64,000 nt of DNA from Argentina anserina (lineage: Eukaryota > Streptophyta > Magnoliopsida > Rosales > Rosaceae). Where the stretch lies: positions 558,001 to 622,000 of the forward strand of contig NC_065877.1 of the NCBI RefSeq assembly GCF_933775445.1, read 5' to 3'. Positions 24,470 through 36,470 of the stretch are shown piece by piece. The position numbers were made by a program, and so were the translations under genes. The notes beneath the pieces are model-generated. The model saw only the letters and a program-made list of their open reading frames with translations, was not told where the DNA came from and did no database searches. Numbering within the stretch: position 1 is the first letter of the stretch; each line of letters starts with the position of its first letter.

Positions 24470-25171
24470 GAGCAAATGCACCCCTAAAGTCAAAAAGCAA
24501 AGGCAAAAGGTAAGGTTTTGCCTCCCAGTTTTGCAGTTTTGCCTTTGCCGTTACATATTTTTATGCAACCCATAAATGCACGAAAGGGATGTCAATGCTC
24601 CCATATCATCTATGATTTAATCTAGTGGTAATTGTGCAATTTAATTAATCCAGTGGTGCAATTTATAATTTTTTTGGTGGAAATATGGGACATAAGTCTG
24701 GGCACACAATCAAATGAAACAAAGATGGTTTCTCAATCTCAATCACATACCGAGAGTGGACAAAAGAAAAACCTTAACAAGCCCTTCAATCTCATCAATC
24801 TCACTCTTATAATCCTATCTCACTCCACCACTTAGTCTTACATATTTAATTTTCCTCGTCTTGATCCCCACCTGATCGAATTAGGGGCTAGCTACCGGGA
24901 ATGAGAGATCTTTCTATTCAATCTAGTGTTGGCGGGCAGTTGGTGGCGGTGGTGCAGGTTTCTCTCCACAGTTTACTCTTCAACATGCACGGTGAATAAT
25001 CAGTTGGCGACGGTGAAGGACAAGAAGACGATGCATTTTGCCCGACTTGGTCAACAGACCAAACATGCTTGTGGGGTTGGTCGGGTAGCTCACAGGTCGG
25101 GCAGCAATAGTGGGCATTTTTTGCCTTTTTTATTGGTCATGCCCGTCCAAAACACCCCGGTGTATTTGCTC
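24470..25171. mobile_element. Non-autonomous PIF/Harbinger (Tourist-like) element
   Basis: The left end is GAGCAAATGCACC. The right end, reverse-complemented, is GAGCAAATACACC. Both ends are flanked by TAA (24467-24469 and 25172-25174), the 3-bp duplication typical of PIF/Harbinger. It is 702 bp long and encodes no transposase. The ends resemble those of the larger element at 34550-38301 (GAGCATCTGCACC), so a related transposase could have moved it. Confidence 0.72.
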
Positions 25172-25193
25172 TAATAGATAATAGTGCGAAAAG

Positions 25194-25610
25194 AGCAATT
25201 TTGTAAAGTGGAGTGACATGTTGATAGTTCGATTATTTGATTACATTATGTGTTATAGTGAAAAGGATAAAACTTTACAAACTGGTCCGTGATGAGAATC
25301 ATTTGCTTTATTAAGTGTGTATGGCAAAATCATCTTGTTGTAGATGATTGTACAAAACGAGCGCTTTTGTAAAGTGACGTGACATATCAAGAGTTTTGGT
25401 AATTGGATTGCATTACATGGTATGACTGAAGGGATAAAACTATACATACCGGTGTGTAAAGTTGGTGGTGAGCTAAATCATATGCTTTATCAAGTGTTTT
25501 TTTTACATAATCATCATGTTGTAGATGAATGTACCATTAGCGCTTTTTGTAAAAGTGACGTGACATATCAAGAGTTTTGATTATTGGATTACGGTATGAC
25601 CGGAAAATAT
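25194..25610. repeat. ~170-bp tandem repeat, about 2.4 copies
   Basis: Units begin near 25194, 25360 and 25539 (periods 166 and 179), each with a GCTTTTGTAAAGTGACGTGACAT-like start. The two complete units also carry blocks resembling GGATAAAACT and CATGTTGTAGATGA; the last copy stops early. It starts 23 bp after the MITE and is non-coding. Confidence 0.8.
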
Positions 25611-25956
25611 AAGAATCTCGATTGTGTTCCTTTTGCGTCAATGTATTTCGGATCCACCAACCGAAGACTGGTGTTATGGTGTAGCTTACACTGTAGGTAG
25701 GGATGATTAAAGGAGGAAAACCAATCCGATGATATGAAATGAAAGTAACTGCATGTATAGAATAAATGAGAGGAGAAATTTATTAATAATTTTCTTTGCT
25801 ATTACATGGTTGATTCAACGAGCCAAGTTACAACAACGATCAGTAGAAAAAACTCATCACACATAGCATGAAAACATCGATCTATCACACATATATCCTG
25901 CTCATGATCTATCTCGCCCTCTTTTGCATGCTTTGCTATTACATATATAGATCTAT

Positions 25957-26439
25957 TCAGTGACTGCCTATTTCTTCAAGAATGGAGGTGACATGTTCGG
26001 CGGTTAGAGGCTTTTCATAACAATCATCTGCGCCGGCTTCCTTGAATACTGGTTTCGCAAACTCAAGCTCACGAGAAGTGACACCAACAATAAGGCCTTT
26101 AAAACCCATGGCTCGAAGTTCCCTTGTTGCCTATAACATTTCATCATTTAAAACACAACATATATGCTTGCACTAATTAATATCGAACACAAGCTATGAA
26201 ACTAAGCATTGAGTTGGGTTTAGAAGACAAACCTCGAGTCCATCCATAACAGGCATCTCCATATCCATAAGAACAACATCAAAAGTACTAGCTCCCAAGC
26301 GGTAAAGATCAACTGCTTCCTTTCCATTCCCAGCAACCTGAATCTCGCAATTGAATCGATTTAGGAGCATCTGGTGGCGCATTTGAGTTACTCGATCATC
26401 CTCCACAATGAGTGCATATATTTTCTTCTCTCCGGCCAT
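25957..26439 (-). CDS. ARR22-like type-C response regulator (receiver only)
   Basis: This is a two-component response regulator of 126 residues, a single receiver domain with no output domain, as in Arabidopsis ARR22/ARR24. Such proteins accept phosphate in cytokinin-type His-to-Asp relays and may act as phosphate sinks. Exons are 26233-26439 and 25957-26130, joined at GAG|GTTTGT and TATAG|GCA. The acidic pair is D14-D15 (ALIVEDDRVTQ), the phospho-acceptor is D59 (VVLMDMEMPVMDG), the switch residue is T87 and the conserved lysine is K109 (CYEKPLT). All residues needed for phosphorylation are present. The gene lies between pTAC3 and the GDSL cluster, as ARR22 does in Arabidopsis. The 5' UTR may hold an intron; I could not fix it. 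Confidence 0.92.
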
Positions 26440-27401
26440 CTTTGCTGCTCAGTCTTCAGGCGTGCATAAAACCACAAATAATGCGCATTAGTTAAACAAA
26501 TATTTCCGACACTGCGGATAGTACAACAAACCAAAAGTGCAATTTGAATCACCTTGTAACTAGCTATTTGCTGTAAAGATCACGAGACAAGAAATTTCTT
26601 CTTTTATGGGATGTATACTTCACACACGTTTGTATATAAATAGAAATCGAAGTTAAAGAGCTGTAACTTTTTTGTGTAAAGATTCTCTCAAATCCAATTT
26701 CAAGTTGTTTCTTAACTTTTTGGATTCTCAAGCACATATATGGACTATCTGATTAGACACTAGTGATCTAAATTATTATACAAGAATGGTTGGTTGAATA
26801 ATTTATACTATGTTCCCATACCAAAGTTTATAGAAACAAAAAATCCATGTATGTATGTACGTATATATGTATGTTTTGTCATCATACAAATTGAATCAGA
26901 TGACCAACTCAAAACTCATATAAATTATGTTTACTTACTGAACATATCAAAACTCATGTATGTATGTACGTATATGCATGTAAGTTTGCATTATCAGATT
27001 CAAATCATTAAATTAATGTTGATGCAAAGTTCGTTTCGTATGATTACACACGGATCATGTACAGTTCAGTCATGATTGAAGAATCAAATTTGTAAACATG
27101 AGTGAAAGTATTTATTTTTCTCTTGTTTTTGTTTGTAATTAAACTGTGTACAATATATCTGTTAAATTGAATAACTGATCGATGATCGATCGAGAATATA
27201 TCATTCGGGTCTTAAATCATTAACTCATTGCAGTGCATGCAAACTGAAAATTCACGAGAAAAAAAAGTGGCTAGATCGATTTCATTGATGAAGATGGTAG
27301 ATTACAACTTGAAATTATTAGACATTATATATATATATATATATATATATGCGTTTGTGCTAGCTAGAACTTGAAGTAAAATTCCTTGGTTTGATCAATG
27401 A
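26440..27401. other. Intergenic region with AT microsatellite
   Basis: No gene. It includes the ARR22-like promoter and the 3' flank of the first GDSL gene. An (AT)n run lies at about 27325-27350. A short diverged duplication containing CATGTATGTATGTACGTATAT appears near 26845 and 26955. Confidence 0.5.
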
Positions 27402-28926
27402 TTAGATAGATGAGTCCAATGCCATAATTGTACTGAGGTTCATGGGACTCATGTAGCGAAGTGAGCCGGTATTCATCTGCTGCACTATAATTCTATTAGC
27501 CTTCTCAGATGGGTGGAAGGCATCCCAAAACACATAGAGAGCTCTGTTAGGGCACAAGTTGGAGAGGAATGTGCAGAGACCGACTCCATTATAGGGTCCT
27601 TGCCCGCAACATGCTACCTTGGAATTAGTAAACCCTAACAATGATACATAAAGATCGAGTTAATTAACAATCAAATTAAACATACATCTCAATTAGATTA
27701 ACTATGAGAATTATAAGTACCAAATGCTTGAGGGTTGTTGATGAAATCCAGATGCATTTGTCCATTATTCGCTGAGATGAAAACATCTTTCCCAAGTCTC
27801 CTGTTGAGTCCTTTCAACATTTGATCCAGTTGCGGGTTGTATAAGGCACCGGCTCGCTGAACTTCAGCCGAACATCCACCGTTGGTGGCTCGAGTAGCCA
27901 TTTCTCCGGGGACACATCCCATTGCTCCGGTACCAGTCACCAGGATCCTACGTGGTCCCAGCTTATACAAGTTCTGCCCGTCCAAATAATTGAATTATGC
28001 AATAGTTCATAGATCATTAATTAGCATTTAGCTTTGAGGAAACTAACGTATTAGCTAGGTGTGGTAAATTACCATTAAAAGTTTCTCGTACTCGGATATG
28101 AGATACTTGACATATCTCGGAAGGGGAAGTTGGCGAGATCGGGCGGAGAAAGGGCCCAAATAGTAGTTGTTGACAAAATCATTGCCGCCAACACAGATAA
28201 GGACGAGGGATTGCTCTATGAGTCTTTTGGTTTGGTCACGTCCGATTAGAGCCTGCACTCTTCTCTGATATTCTTGGAAGTACGCAAGTTGTGTAGGCAT
28301 TCGGAGTATATTCAGCTGCAACCACGTACAATCATATATATATGTCGACCAAATTTAGCGTTAGGGTTTAGGGTTTAGTGGTTATGCATGGCTGGCCTCT
28401 TTAATTAGAAATTTAAAGTCACTTACAAACTGAAATCCGGTGTCATTGAGAATTCCAACCCCGGCTGAAGCGAAGTTGGCACCAATAAGTAGCCTTCTTC
28501 CATTTAGCTGCGGACTTAAGTAAGGCAATGGTGATTCTGGTGACCCAATTTTCTGACCTGATCATGATCATGCGAGTTGTGTGAACATGGGCAATGTATC
28601 TGTATATCAACTAAAATTTAACGACTACTAAATGTTTGTTGAGAGACTCAACTGATGATGTCTGCAATGTTAAGGCCATTGGAGAATCGGCCGGAGGCCC
28701 GGTGAGTCGGGGAATCAATGCCGTAGGGGTAAGCGTCGGCACGAGCAGTGGTGATCAAATAGTTGTTGTTGCCGTTATCGACCAATGAATCACCGAAAAC
28801 AAAGAAAGCTCGAGCGGATTCAGCTTGAGGAGCAAGGTAAATGGTTCCCGACAATGCCAAAAGGATCAGACCACATATAGACGTCACTGCATTAGATGAT
28901 GAAGAGAAGGCCATTGTTTGGACCAT
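27402..28926 (-). CDS. GDSL esterase/lipase, LTL1-like (copy A)
   Basis: This is a secreted GDSL-type lipolytic enzyme of the SGNH family, probably extracellular; natural substrates of this clade are poorly known. Five exons: 28653-28926, 28427-28557, 28073-28315, 27721-27973 and 27402-27634, giving 377 residues from the first Met or 373 from the fifth residue. The Met at 28914 (MAFSSSS) has the stronger start context. A hydrophobic signal peptide precedes [20 protein letters not shown], which holds the nucleophile Ser. Block II is [12 protein letters not shown], block [13 protein letters not shown], and the catalytic Asp/His sit in [10 protein letters not shown]. It is the most diverged of the three tandem copies: it has [11 protein letters not shown] where the others have [11 protein letters not shown]. 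Confidence 0.93.
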
Positions 28927-29022
28927 AAGAACTAATTTGTAGGAATGACTGCTACAAATAGTTTTCTACGTACTTACTACACATATGAACTCTGATGAAC
29001 AAGATTTCTGAGGCTCACTGGC

Positions 29023-29030
29023 TTTATATA
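29023..29030 (-). promoter_or_regulatory. Probable TATA box of GDSL copy A
   Basis: TATATAAA on the minus strand lies about 97-104 bp above the first Met, leaving room for a short 5' UTR. Assigned by sequence and position only. Confidence 0.5.
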
Positions 29031-30137
29031 TGGAGCTTCTGCCATGAGTAATGGGTTCGTGGCTTCAATTCCACCGCACCTTTTATACATGGAATCAATT
29101 ATGTAACTGAACTATACAATATATAAAAACTTTTTTTTTCACGCATGCATGTGTTCAGTAGGTGATAAATTAACTTCTTTCCTATAAATATATAAGAACT
29201 TCGTATAAAACCTCTGGCACCCAACCAGAGATGCATGAGGAAAAGAAGGTATGGTGAACTTTTTCTTGCTAGCTAATATGTGAGGGATTCATGTGACGTT
29301 CATAATTAAACTGACCGGGGTTAGATCCATCATTTATGTACAAACCCTGGCTAACTACAACCTAAAAGTTTCTTCCCACCGCTCCAAAACTCGATCGCCT
29401 AGCTAGCTACCCGTTACCTACAGAGCAGTAAGTAACATTACTTATGTAATTACATCGTACACGAGTGAAATTACCATAGTAAATTGGCCAAGTACAACTA
29501 GAAATGTACCCATGCCAGACAACCAGAGTACCAAAGACGGAACCATGATTTCATAATGGGTTGGGTTAGAAAAACTTTATGATTATTTATGAACTATGTA
29601 TAGAAATTTAGGACATGCATATTTAAAATTTAAATTTTTACACTAAATTTTAGCTAAAAAGACAAGTTTTTATGTAATTTGAAGTAGACTACAGCCCACT
29701 ATAACCCATGTGTAGCTACGTCCTTGCAGTACATATATAGCTGCAGGTTAAAATTCATTTCTGGAAATTACAGGCTCTACACTTCTACTAGTGTTCCAGC
29801 AACCCAGTAATTAACTGATGATCGAATGTACATGCATGCCTAGAAGTGTGGGCTGTTTGCATGAAGCTTGGCAATGGCAACTTGCGTATAAAAGGTATTC
29901 TGATCAGCCTACAACTACATCTCCACGGATTCGATACACACACATTTATAGAACGTAACGAATTTATGGCTCGATCTGTACTTTCCAACATCAGAAGTAT
30001 ATGAATATTCTTAGTTTCTTACCATCTAGCCTTGTTATACCTTTTAAGTCTCGAGTAACAGAAGAATTAAATAGACGATTTCACATGATACCATGGTAGC
30101 ATCCTCCATATACAAATTAATAATAAGAAATGTCCTC
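29031..30137. other. Intergenic region, no gene seen
   Basis: AT-rich sequence between GDSL copy A and the long inverted repeat. I found no convincing ORF, RNA gene or transposon end. Confidence 0.5.
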
Positions 30138-30685
30138 CTTGTCTGGCGCTGTTGTTTACAAGTGCGACTTGGGTGCCAACTGATAATGGAATTAGCGATT
30201 GATTGAGTATAAATAGGGAACACATGCAAATGACGGTACGTAGGTGGCATGTGGGTTCATAACTTCGTCTATCTTTTGTTGGTGCATGATGGGGATTTTA
30301 TCGAACCACATAATATATATGAAAAATGAATACTTGTTGTGACGATTTTGAAAGTTTGAATTCACGTTGGTTCTAAATTTTCATCGACATGGGTCAATAT
30401 TTGATGTGCGCCCATGTGTTATATATATATAATTTCTATCCATAATGAAGTTTAAGCGTGAATTCTAACTTTCAAAGTCATCGCAACAAGTACTCATTTT
30501 TCCTATAGATTTTGTGGTTCGATAAAATCCCCACCATGCACCAACAAAAGATAGAAGAAGTTATGAACCCACATGCCACCTACGTACCGTCATCTGCATG
30601 TGTTCCCTATTTATACTCGATCAATCGCTAATTCCATTATCATTTGGCACCCAAGTCGCACTTGTAAACAACAGCACCAGACAAG
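30138..30685. repeat. Long near-perfect inverted repeat (hairpin)
   Basis: The arms at 30138-30367 and 30457-30685 are about 230 bp each and differ at roughly 14 positions (about 94% identity by eye), around an 89-bp loop. Transcribed RNA would fold into one long duplex. Each arm contains GTATAAATAGGG, so two TATA-like boxes point toward each other. I recognise no coding sequence and no transposon end. It could be a young MIRNA or siRNA locus, or an inverted duplication of a promoter fragment. Confidence 0.9.
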
Positions 30686-31373
30686 AAGCAATACAAGTAG
30701 ATCGATCGAGGTACGTAAAAGCCGAGTAACTTCAAAACGATCACAATTGTGAAGTACGTAGGCAAGGTAATTAATTAGTTTGCCATGAGGGCAATGAATC
30801 GAAGGGAAACCCCTAATATTTAACGAGCAAGTACAAGTGTACGTTACAACTAAAACATGATTTGCCGCATCATTTATGAAGTTCCTCAAATCTTATGCCT
30901 GAGATCGACATCACATTAGGTAATTATTGTTAGCCATATGCATGTGTGAATACATAAAGGAATAATGATCACTCGATACATAAATAAGTAGAGTACGTGT
31001 CGAATTGATCACTCTGCTTTTAAAATTATAATTATAAATAGTAATGATGACCCTTATTTATGAGGAGAATTCTGTTATATATTGCTTCATACCATGCAAT
31101 AGCACTTTCCTCTACAAACAAACCTCTCACATTCATTGTGCATTTTATGATACCACTCCTTCATCACACACTTGTGTGTGTATAGCATACCTTGTTACAC
31201 AGCAGACAATCCCTATTTATAAGGATACAAGGCACAAGTCAATGTCTTATTTTTGCACAAAGAGTTTTGATTCCGTCAACTGTGAGTTTTGCTTAGCTTG
31301 CTATTAATTAGTTGTTGCATATTACTAAAATGATATAAATATAGATATAAATAAATAAATATATATATATACA
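30686..31373. other. Intergenic region, no gene seen
   Basis: No gene. A short AT-rich low-complexity tract lies at about 31330-31371, next to the foldback element. Confidence 0.5.
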
Positions 31374-31690
31374 ATCCGTTTTAGTTGCGGACGTCCGCAC
31401 TGTCCGTGCTCCCTTCCTCCCGGCGCTTATGTTTGTACCGGCCGGAGCTATAATGTCGGTCCACAACGGCCGAAATCTCGAAATTTTTGAAAATTTCAAG
31501 TTCTTCGGCACCGTGCAGAAATTTCGAGATTCTGACCGTCGTGGGCCGGCACTGCAGCTTCAGCCGACACAAACATGAGTGTTGAAAGGAGGGAAGCATG
31601 ACCGGCACCATCCGCGTTGTTGTTGTGCGTCACCAGTCGCTAGAACGGGCAAATCTGCACCGTGTGGATGTCTGTATCTGATAATCCCCC
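31374..31690. mobile_element. GC-rich foldback MITE-like element
   Basis: A block clearly richer in G+C than its surroundings has imperfect inverted ends (GCGGACGTCCGCACTGTCC against a reverse-complemented ACAGACATCCACACGGTGC). Inner arms also match, with AATCTCGAAATTT near 31474 facing AAATTTCGAGATT at 31519. No transposase is present. It fits a foldback or Mutator-type MITE. Its exact ends and target duplication are not established. Confidence 0.5.
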
Positions 31691-32094
31691 TATATATATG
31701 TGTGTGTGTGTGAAAACAACATGAATTGGAAGACATGGATTTTGGCCGGGGAGCTTGAGATTAAGAACTCTGGTTTTGTCGTTGAATTGAGACTTTTCAA
31801 GGAGATCGAGAAGTAGTTCAAGGAGACCCGACTTTTCAGTTTCGAGATGGATTTGGGGAATTATGTTGCTTGGCTGCTTGCTCATGCATCCATTAATTAT
31901 TCATCGAAAAAATTATTCACCAAAGATTAACTCTAAAAATCAATCAATCCTTGACATTATAGTAGTAGTACTATTCCAGCATACAGAGTTACAACAGATG
32001 AATGATAACTAGCTGGTATAGTATAGCTCTTGTACGTATATAGTGAAAATGAATAGAGATGTAGAGTCTGAAATAGAAAATACATGAATGATGT
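31691..32094. other. 3' flank of GDSL copy B
   Basis: Contains the probable 3' UTR of copy B. An 81-codon minus-strand ORF (31640-31885) overlaps this stretch; it has no recognisable domain and is not accepted as a gene. Confidence 0.4.
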
Positions 32095-33754
32095 CTAGGT
32101 CCTGGAGTCCAAAGCCAAAATGGTGCTGAGGTTCATGGGGTTCATGTACTCGGTAGATCCGGTCATAATTTTGTCGACAATTAATCGGTTCGCCCTTTCC
32201 GATGGATGAAATGCATCCCAGAAAGCATATATATCTCTGTTCGGGCACACGTTGGACAATGCAGTGCACAATCCCAGCCCATTGAAACGCCCTTGGCCGC
32301 AACAGGCGATTTTAGAAGTAGTAAATCCTGCACAAAACATCAGTGATTACAAGTCAATCGCCATTCTTGAACAACATAATGAAGTATCTAGGACGTACTA
32401 ATATTTAGACTTTTACGTACCAAATGCTTCAGGGTTGGAGACGAAGTCGTAGTGACTCATCTGAGTGTTAGCAGAAATGAAGATATCGGCGCCTAATTCC
32501 CTGTTGAGATCACTTAGCATCTGATTAAGTTGTGGATTATAGAGATTCGCAGCTCTTTGAAGCTCGGATGCGCATTCGCCATTAACACTATGCTGGGCCA
32601 ACTCAGCTGGAACACAGCCTAATGGTCCTGTACCTGTCACCAAAACCCTACGCCCTCCAAGCTCGTATAGCCTCTGAAACGGGCACAGTATATATCATCA
32701 ATACCAAGTTGCAAGTTATTAAGTCAGTTGGTCCAGTAAATAATGCTTCGCATTATTTGGTCAGGTGTCCAGTAAAGTAAAGTTGGTAGAAGCCCCAACC
32801 GAAGCATTAGTGACAAAAATAATTTCAAAACATTACTGTAGAGAAGTTAGTTACCAGAAGAAGCTTTTTGTACTCGGAAATGAGGTATACGACATAATCT
32901 GGAAGAGCATATTGACGGGATCTAGCAGAGAAAGGAACCAAGTAGTAGTTGTTGACGAAATCGTTGCCGCCCACTGTCATGAGTATAAGTGCGTCGTTTA
33001 CAAGCTGCTGCGTCTGTTCAGGTCCGATTAGGGCACTCAGCCTTTGCTGGTATTGTTCAAAGTACTCATATTGCCTGTACATTCTGATAATGTTCACCTG
33101 CAGAATCAATTACCTTTTGATCATCAGGGTTTGTTTCACCTTGTTTTTATTAGAATGGCCATATATGAGCACGTTGATGTATGTATGTACTTCTAACAAA
33201 AGCGCTTCCAACAATATATTGCTGGAATAATTAATACTAATTAGTAATTACACACAAAAAACCAGTCAAAACAGTGGTAAAGTAGATAAAACTTACAAAC
33301 TGAACTCCGGTGTCATTGAGGATGCCAATGCCAGCAGAAGCAAAGTTGGCACCAACGAGTAGATTTTCACCATTGAGCTCTGGACTCAAGTAAGGCAATG
33401 TGGGTTCTGCACCAAGTGCTTGACCTGTTTACATAACACATTAGATTCAACCACTCTACTTATAGTTTAAGTCACTAAAATATAATTAAGTAAAACAGAA
33501 TGAGTATAAACCCAACTGATGAAGTCAGGGATGTTGTAGCCATTAGAAAAACGGCCGGTTGCTCGACGAGTTGGATAGTCGATGCCATAAGGGGGAGCGT
33601 CGGCACGAGCCTGGGTCGCCAAGTAATTGTTGTTGCCATTGTCGACCAATGAGTCTCCGAACACGAAAAAAGCACGAGCCTCGGCCTGCCGGGTGCCGAA
33701 GCTTACCAGTGCAATGAGGACTACACTGAAAACCAGCACCAGTGAGCTAACCAT
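32095..33754 (-). CDS. GDSL esterase/lipase, LTL1-like (copy B)
   Basis: Second of three tandem GDSL lipases, also predicted to be secreted. Exons are 33517-33754, 33297-33424, 32855-33097, 32421-32673 and 32095-32327, giving 364 residues. The signal peptide is [20 protein letters not shown]. Block I is [20 protein letters not shown], block [18 protein letters not shown], block [23 protein letters not shown] and the catalytic Asp/His block [10 protein letters not shown]. Exon lengths 128, 243, 253 and 233 match copy A except exon 2 (131 in A), and all splice phases agree, so the two arose by tandem duplication. It is closer in sequence to copy C and to Arabidopsis LTL1 than copy A is. Confidence 0.94.
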
Positions 33755-33830
33755 GTGTAGCTAGCTGGTTTGTCTTGAAGATGGAATGTTAGATATTCAA
33801 CTTGTGTGATGAAATGAAGAAAGATAGGGT

Positions 33831-33838
33831 CTTATATA
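33831..33838 (-). promoter_or_regulatory. Probable TATA box of GDSL copy B
   Basis: TATATAAG on the minus strand lies about 77-84 bp above the start codon. It occupies a similar position to the box of copy A. Confidence 0.5.
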
Positions 33839-34549
33839 AAGGTAGAGGTTCTTGTCTTATTAAGGATAATCAAGGCCCACTCGAGCAAAGCAAGCTGGAA
33901 TGGGTAGTTGTGTTTATGGTGATATATAATGTACTCTATCTGCTTGGGAGTTGTGATTTCAGTGATCAAATGGAGTGAACTAGTGAAGGTCTTTTTTTTT
34001 CTTCTTTCTATTTTTTTTTCACTGCAAAGTCATAACTCGAAAGCCAGCGAAAATTAGTTTTGGTGTCAGTCATGACCTCATTTCTGTGAACCAATTCAAA
34101 TTGATTAATCAAAACCATCAAAACCATGCATGCAAGATAAATACATGCGCGTACGCTTATATATGATCGTCGAAGACAGCCTTCAATTAGGACCGGGATC
34201 CTTTTGCTCAACTACATCCTTGTGTGTAAATCGATCTATGTCGTTTAACTTTTTATTCATCTGTAAGGTCCGCTACGTAGCACAAAATCCACACCATAAA
34301 GCGCGCAAGTCCTTTTTTAATTTGGTGCTAGTGTAATTTTGTATCATCAGCACACTAAAACTATATGGAACTGCTACCATTTCATATCTGCAAAATATCT
34401 CTGCATCCTATATTTCCCAAACAAAACGTAATAAACAACTTTTTCCAGCAATTACTTTAGCCTTAAATGTATCATTATATAGTCAAAAAAGTTTGTGGAA
34501 TAGTTGAATCGCAAACCAACAACTCTTGCAGCTTTTAAAATTATTGTTA
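33839..34549. other. Intergenic region, no gene seen
   Basis: Upstream sequence of GDSL copy B, up to the target duplication of the Harbinger element. T-rich tracts lie near 33990-34020. Confidence 0.5.
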
Positions 34550-35135
34550 GAGCATCTGCACCCTCGAGCAAACGGGAAAGAACTGCTTGAGCATGAGGTG
34601 GGACCGCTTGGGTTTGCTTGAGCAAACCTAAATCGTAGCTCACAGCGGCAGCAATAGAAGTTTGACTTGCTCGCCCAGTCAACCTTCCGGTTTTGCTCCA
34701 TCTTCCGCTCGAGCAAACTTTGCTCGGCCTTTCGCTTGACCAAATGGCTGAGCCCACAACACGTGGGTGACATCTCCTTTTTTTTCTGTCAGCCAGTAAA
34801 AAGTGAAAAATAAATTACAGACCAATGATGCAATGACACGTGGCTTACTGACGGTGTCATTCAAATTGCAACGGTTTAATAGATCTGGGCCTTCCATTTG
34901 AATCAGAAATTTCGATCGAACTGTCATAATTCATAGGCAATGGGTACTATTTTATTAGAATGGAAACAAACCCAAAAAAATAGTAAAAAATCCCAAAAAT
35001 TTCAAAACTCTCCCAAAAATTTGCCTATAAATACTACTTCAATTTTAGATCAACTCACACCAATTTGTGCATAACAAATTTCACATCTTCCTCCATCTCC
35101 TCTCTTATTTCGTTTAGTATTTTATTTCCAAAACA

Positions 35136-36269
35136 ATGGGCACCCACTGGTTTCCTTCTGAAAATTTACAAATGTTCATCGATCTCTTTTGTTCGTCATA
35201 GTGTTGGAGTTTTACGACGGTAACAAACAAAATAAAGACAAATTATGGGAGACAATTCATGCCAATTATATGCAAATTCGGGTGTTAGCACCGAGTGAGA
35301 AACCTCCAAATGAGTCGAGGACCCAAATCGCGCTCGCTTCTCACTACAACAAGTTCAAACTACTCTTGCAAAAATGGAGCGAATGTTTGGCGGCGGCACG
35401 ACAACGTGTAGCTAGTGGCACTTCGTTAATGGATGAAGTAAGTTTACATTGTTTTATCATATAATTATAATTTTTATTCGATTATATATATAATTAAATT
35501 GTAATTTATATATCTAATTTATTTAAATATGTAGCATTGTTTACATTATTTGTTTTATTCAATTTGTTTAAATTATGTAATTAAATATGTACCTAATATA
35601 AGTTTTTCATTAGGAACGACAAGCTAAATCATGTTAATATAATGCCAAAAAGAAAAAGTTTACACGTTGAATGTTGGGAAGTGGTTAAGGATCATCCAAC
35701 TTTTTATTGCGGTGCTACCTACCACTCCATCTCCATATGCAAATAGTTACGATGCTAATCCTTCCGTAACCGAATCATCTCCAACCATCAATTTGGATGA
35801 TGACCAAGTGAATGGGACACCTCCAAGCAACACGACAGCTTCCTTGAGTCTGCCTAGACCAATGTGAACCAAGGCGGCAAAGGAAGCTAGGCACCAAAAG
35901 AAACATGGTAAAACTCATATTGAGCAACAAGTTGAGGTTTTGCATACCATTGCAATTAACAAAGCATCATGACACGCCAAGAGGCTAGCGCATAATGAAA
36001 GTGAGCTCAATTATTACGCGGAGTACATAGACATTCAAAAGCGGAAGGAAGCAAGGGCGGAAGAAGAGTTATGATTGAAAAACCAAGAGAATGACACAAG
36101 GATCATGACAATGGATTTGGAGTCTATGACCCCAATCTCGAAAATGTATTTTACCAAGATGAAACTAGAAATCCTTAATGAAGGAGGAGCTAGTCAAGAT
36201 CAACCTAGCGATGAAACATATTCAGATTGTTATCACCAAAATCACCTAAGCCGCGTCCTATTTCCATGA
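35136..36269 (+). pseudogene. Harbinger ORF1 (Myb/SANT-like DNA-binding protein), decayed
   Basis: This is the accessory DNA-binding protein of PIF/Harbinger elements, related to plant trihelix and NAM-associated proteins. A Met at 35136 opens MGTHWFPSENLQMF, but a stop follows within about 20 codons. Recognisable pieces continue in other frames: LWETIHANYMQIR, ALASHYNKFKLLLQKWSECL, a Ser/Pro/Thr-rich linker near 35720-35860, and KAAKEARHQKKHGK with a C-terminal helix region to about 36269. A consensus splice donor GTAAGT follows MDE near 35438. Several in-frame stops show that it is no longer functional. Confidence 0.7.
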
Positions 36270-36470
36270 TAGTTATACTATTGTACTAAATTTAAATTTT
36301 ATGTAATTTAAATTTTATGCAATTTAATTTTTCGAGAAATAAAAAAATACAATTTATTTATTAAGATGAAATTGAAATACACATTAAATTTAAACACACA
36401 CTTAAATTTAAACACATACTTAAATTAAACACATACGAGCTTAATAATTAAATACAAATAGAATAAAAAC

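Noticed and set aside
25194..25610. Possible CRISPR-like array
   Set aside because: Units are about 170 bp, diverged and without spacers, in a plant nuclear context. It is an ordinary tandem repeat.
31640..31885. 81-codon minus-strand ORF (starts MSKQPSNIIPQ)
   Set aside because: The wording is plausible, but I see no domain, no promoter and a run into the MITE-like element. Without transcript data it cannot be called.
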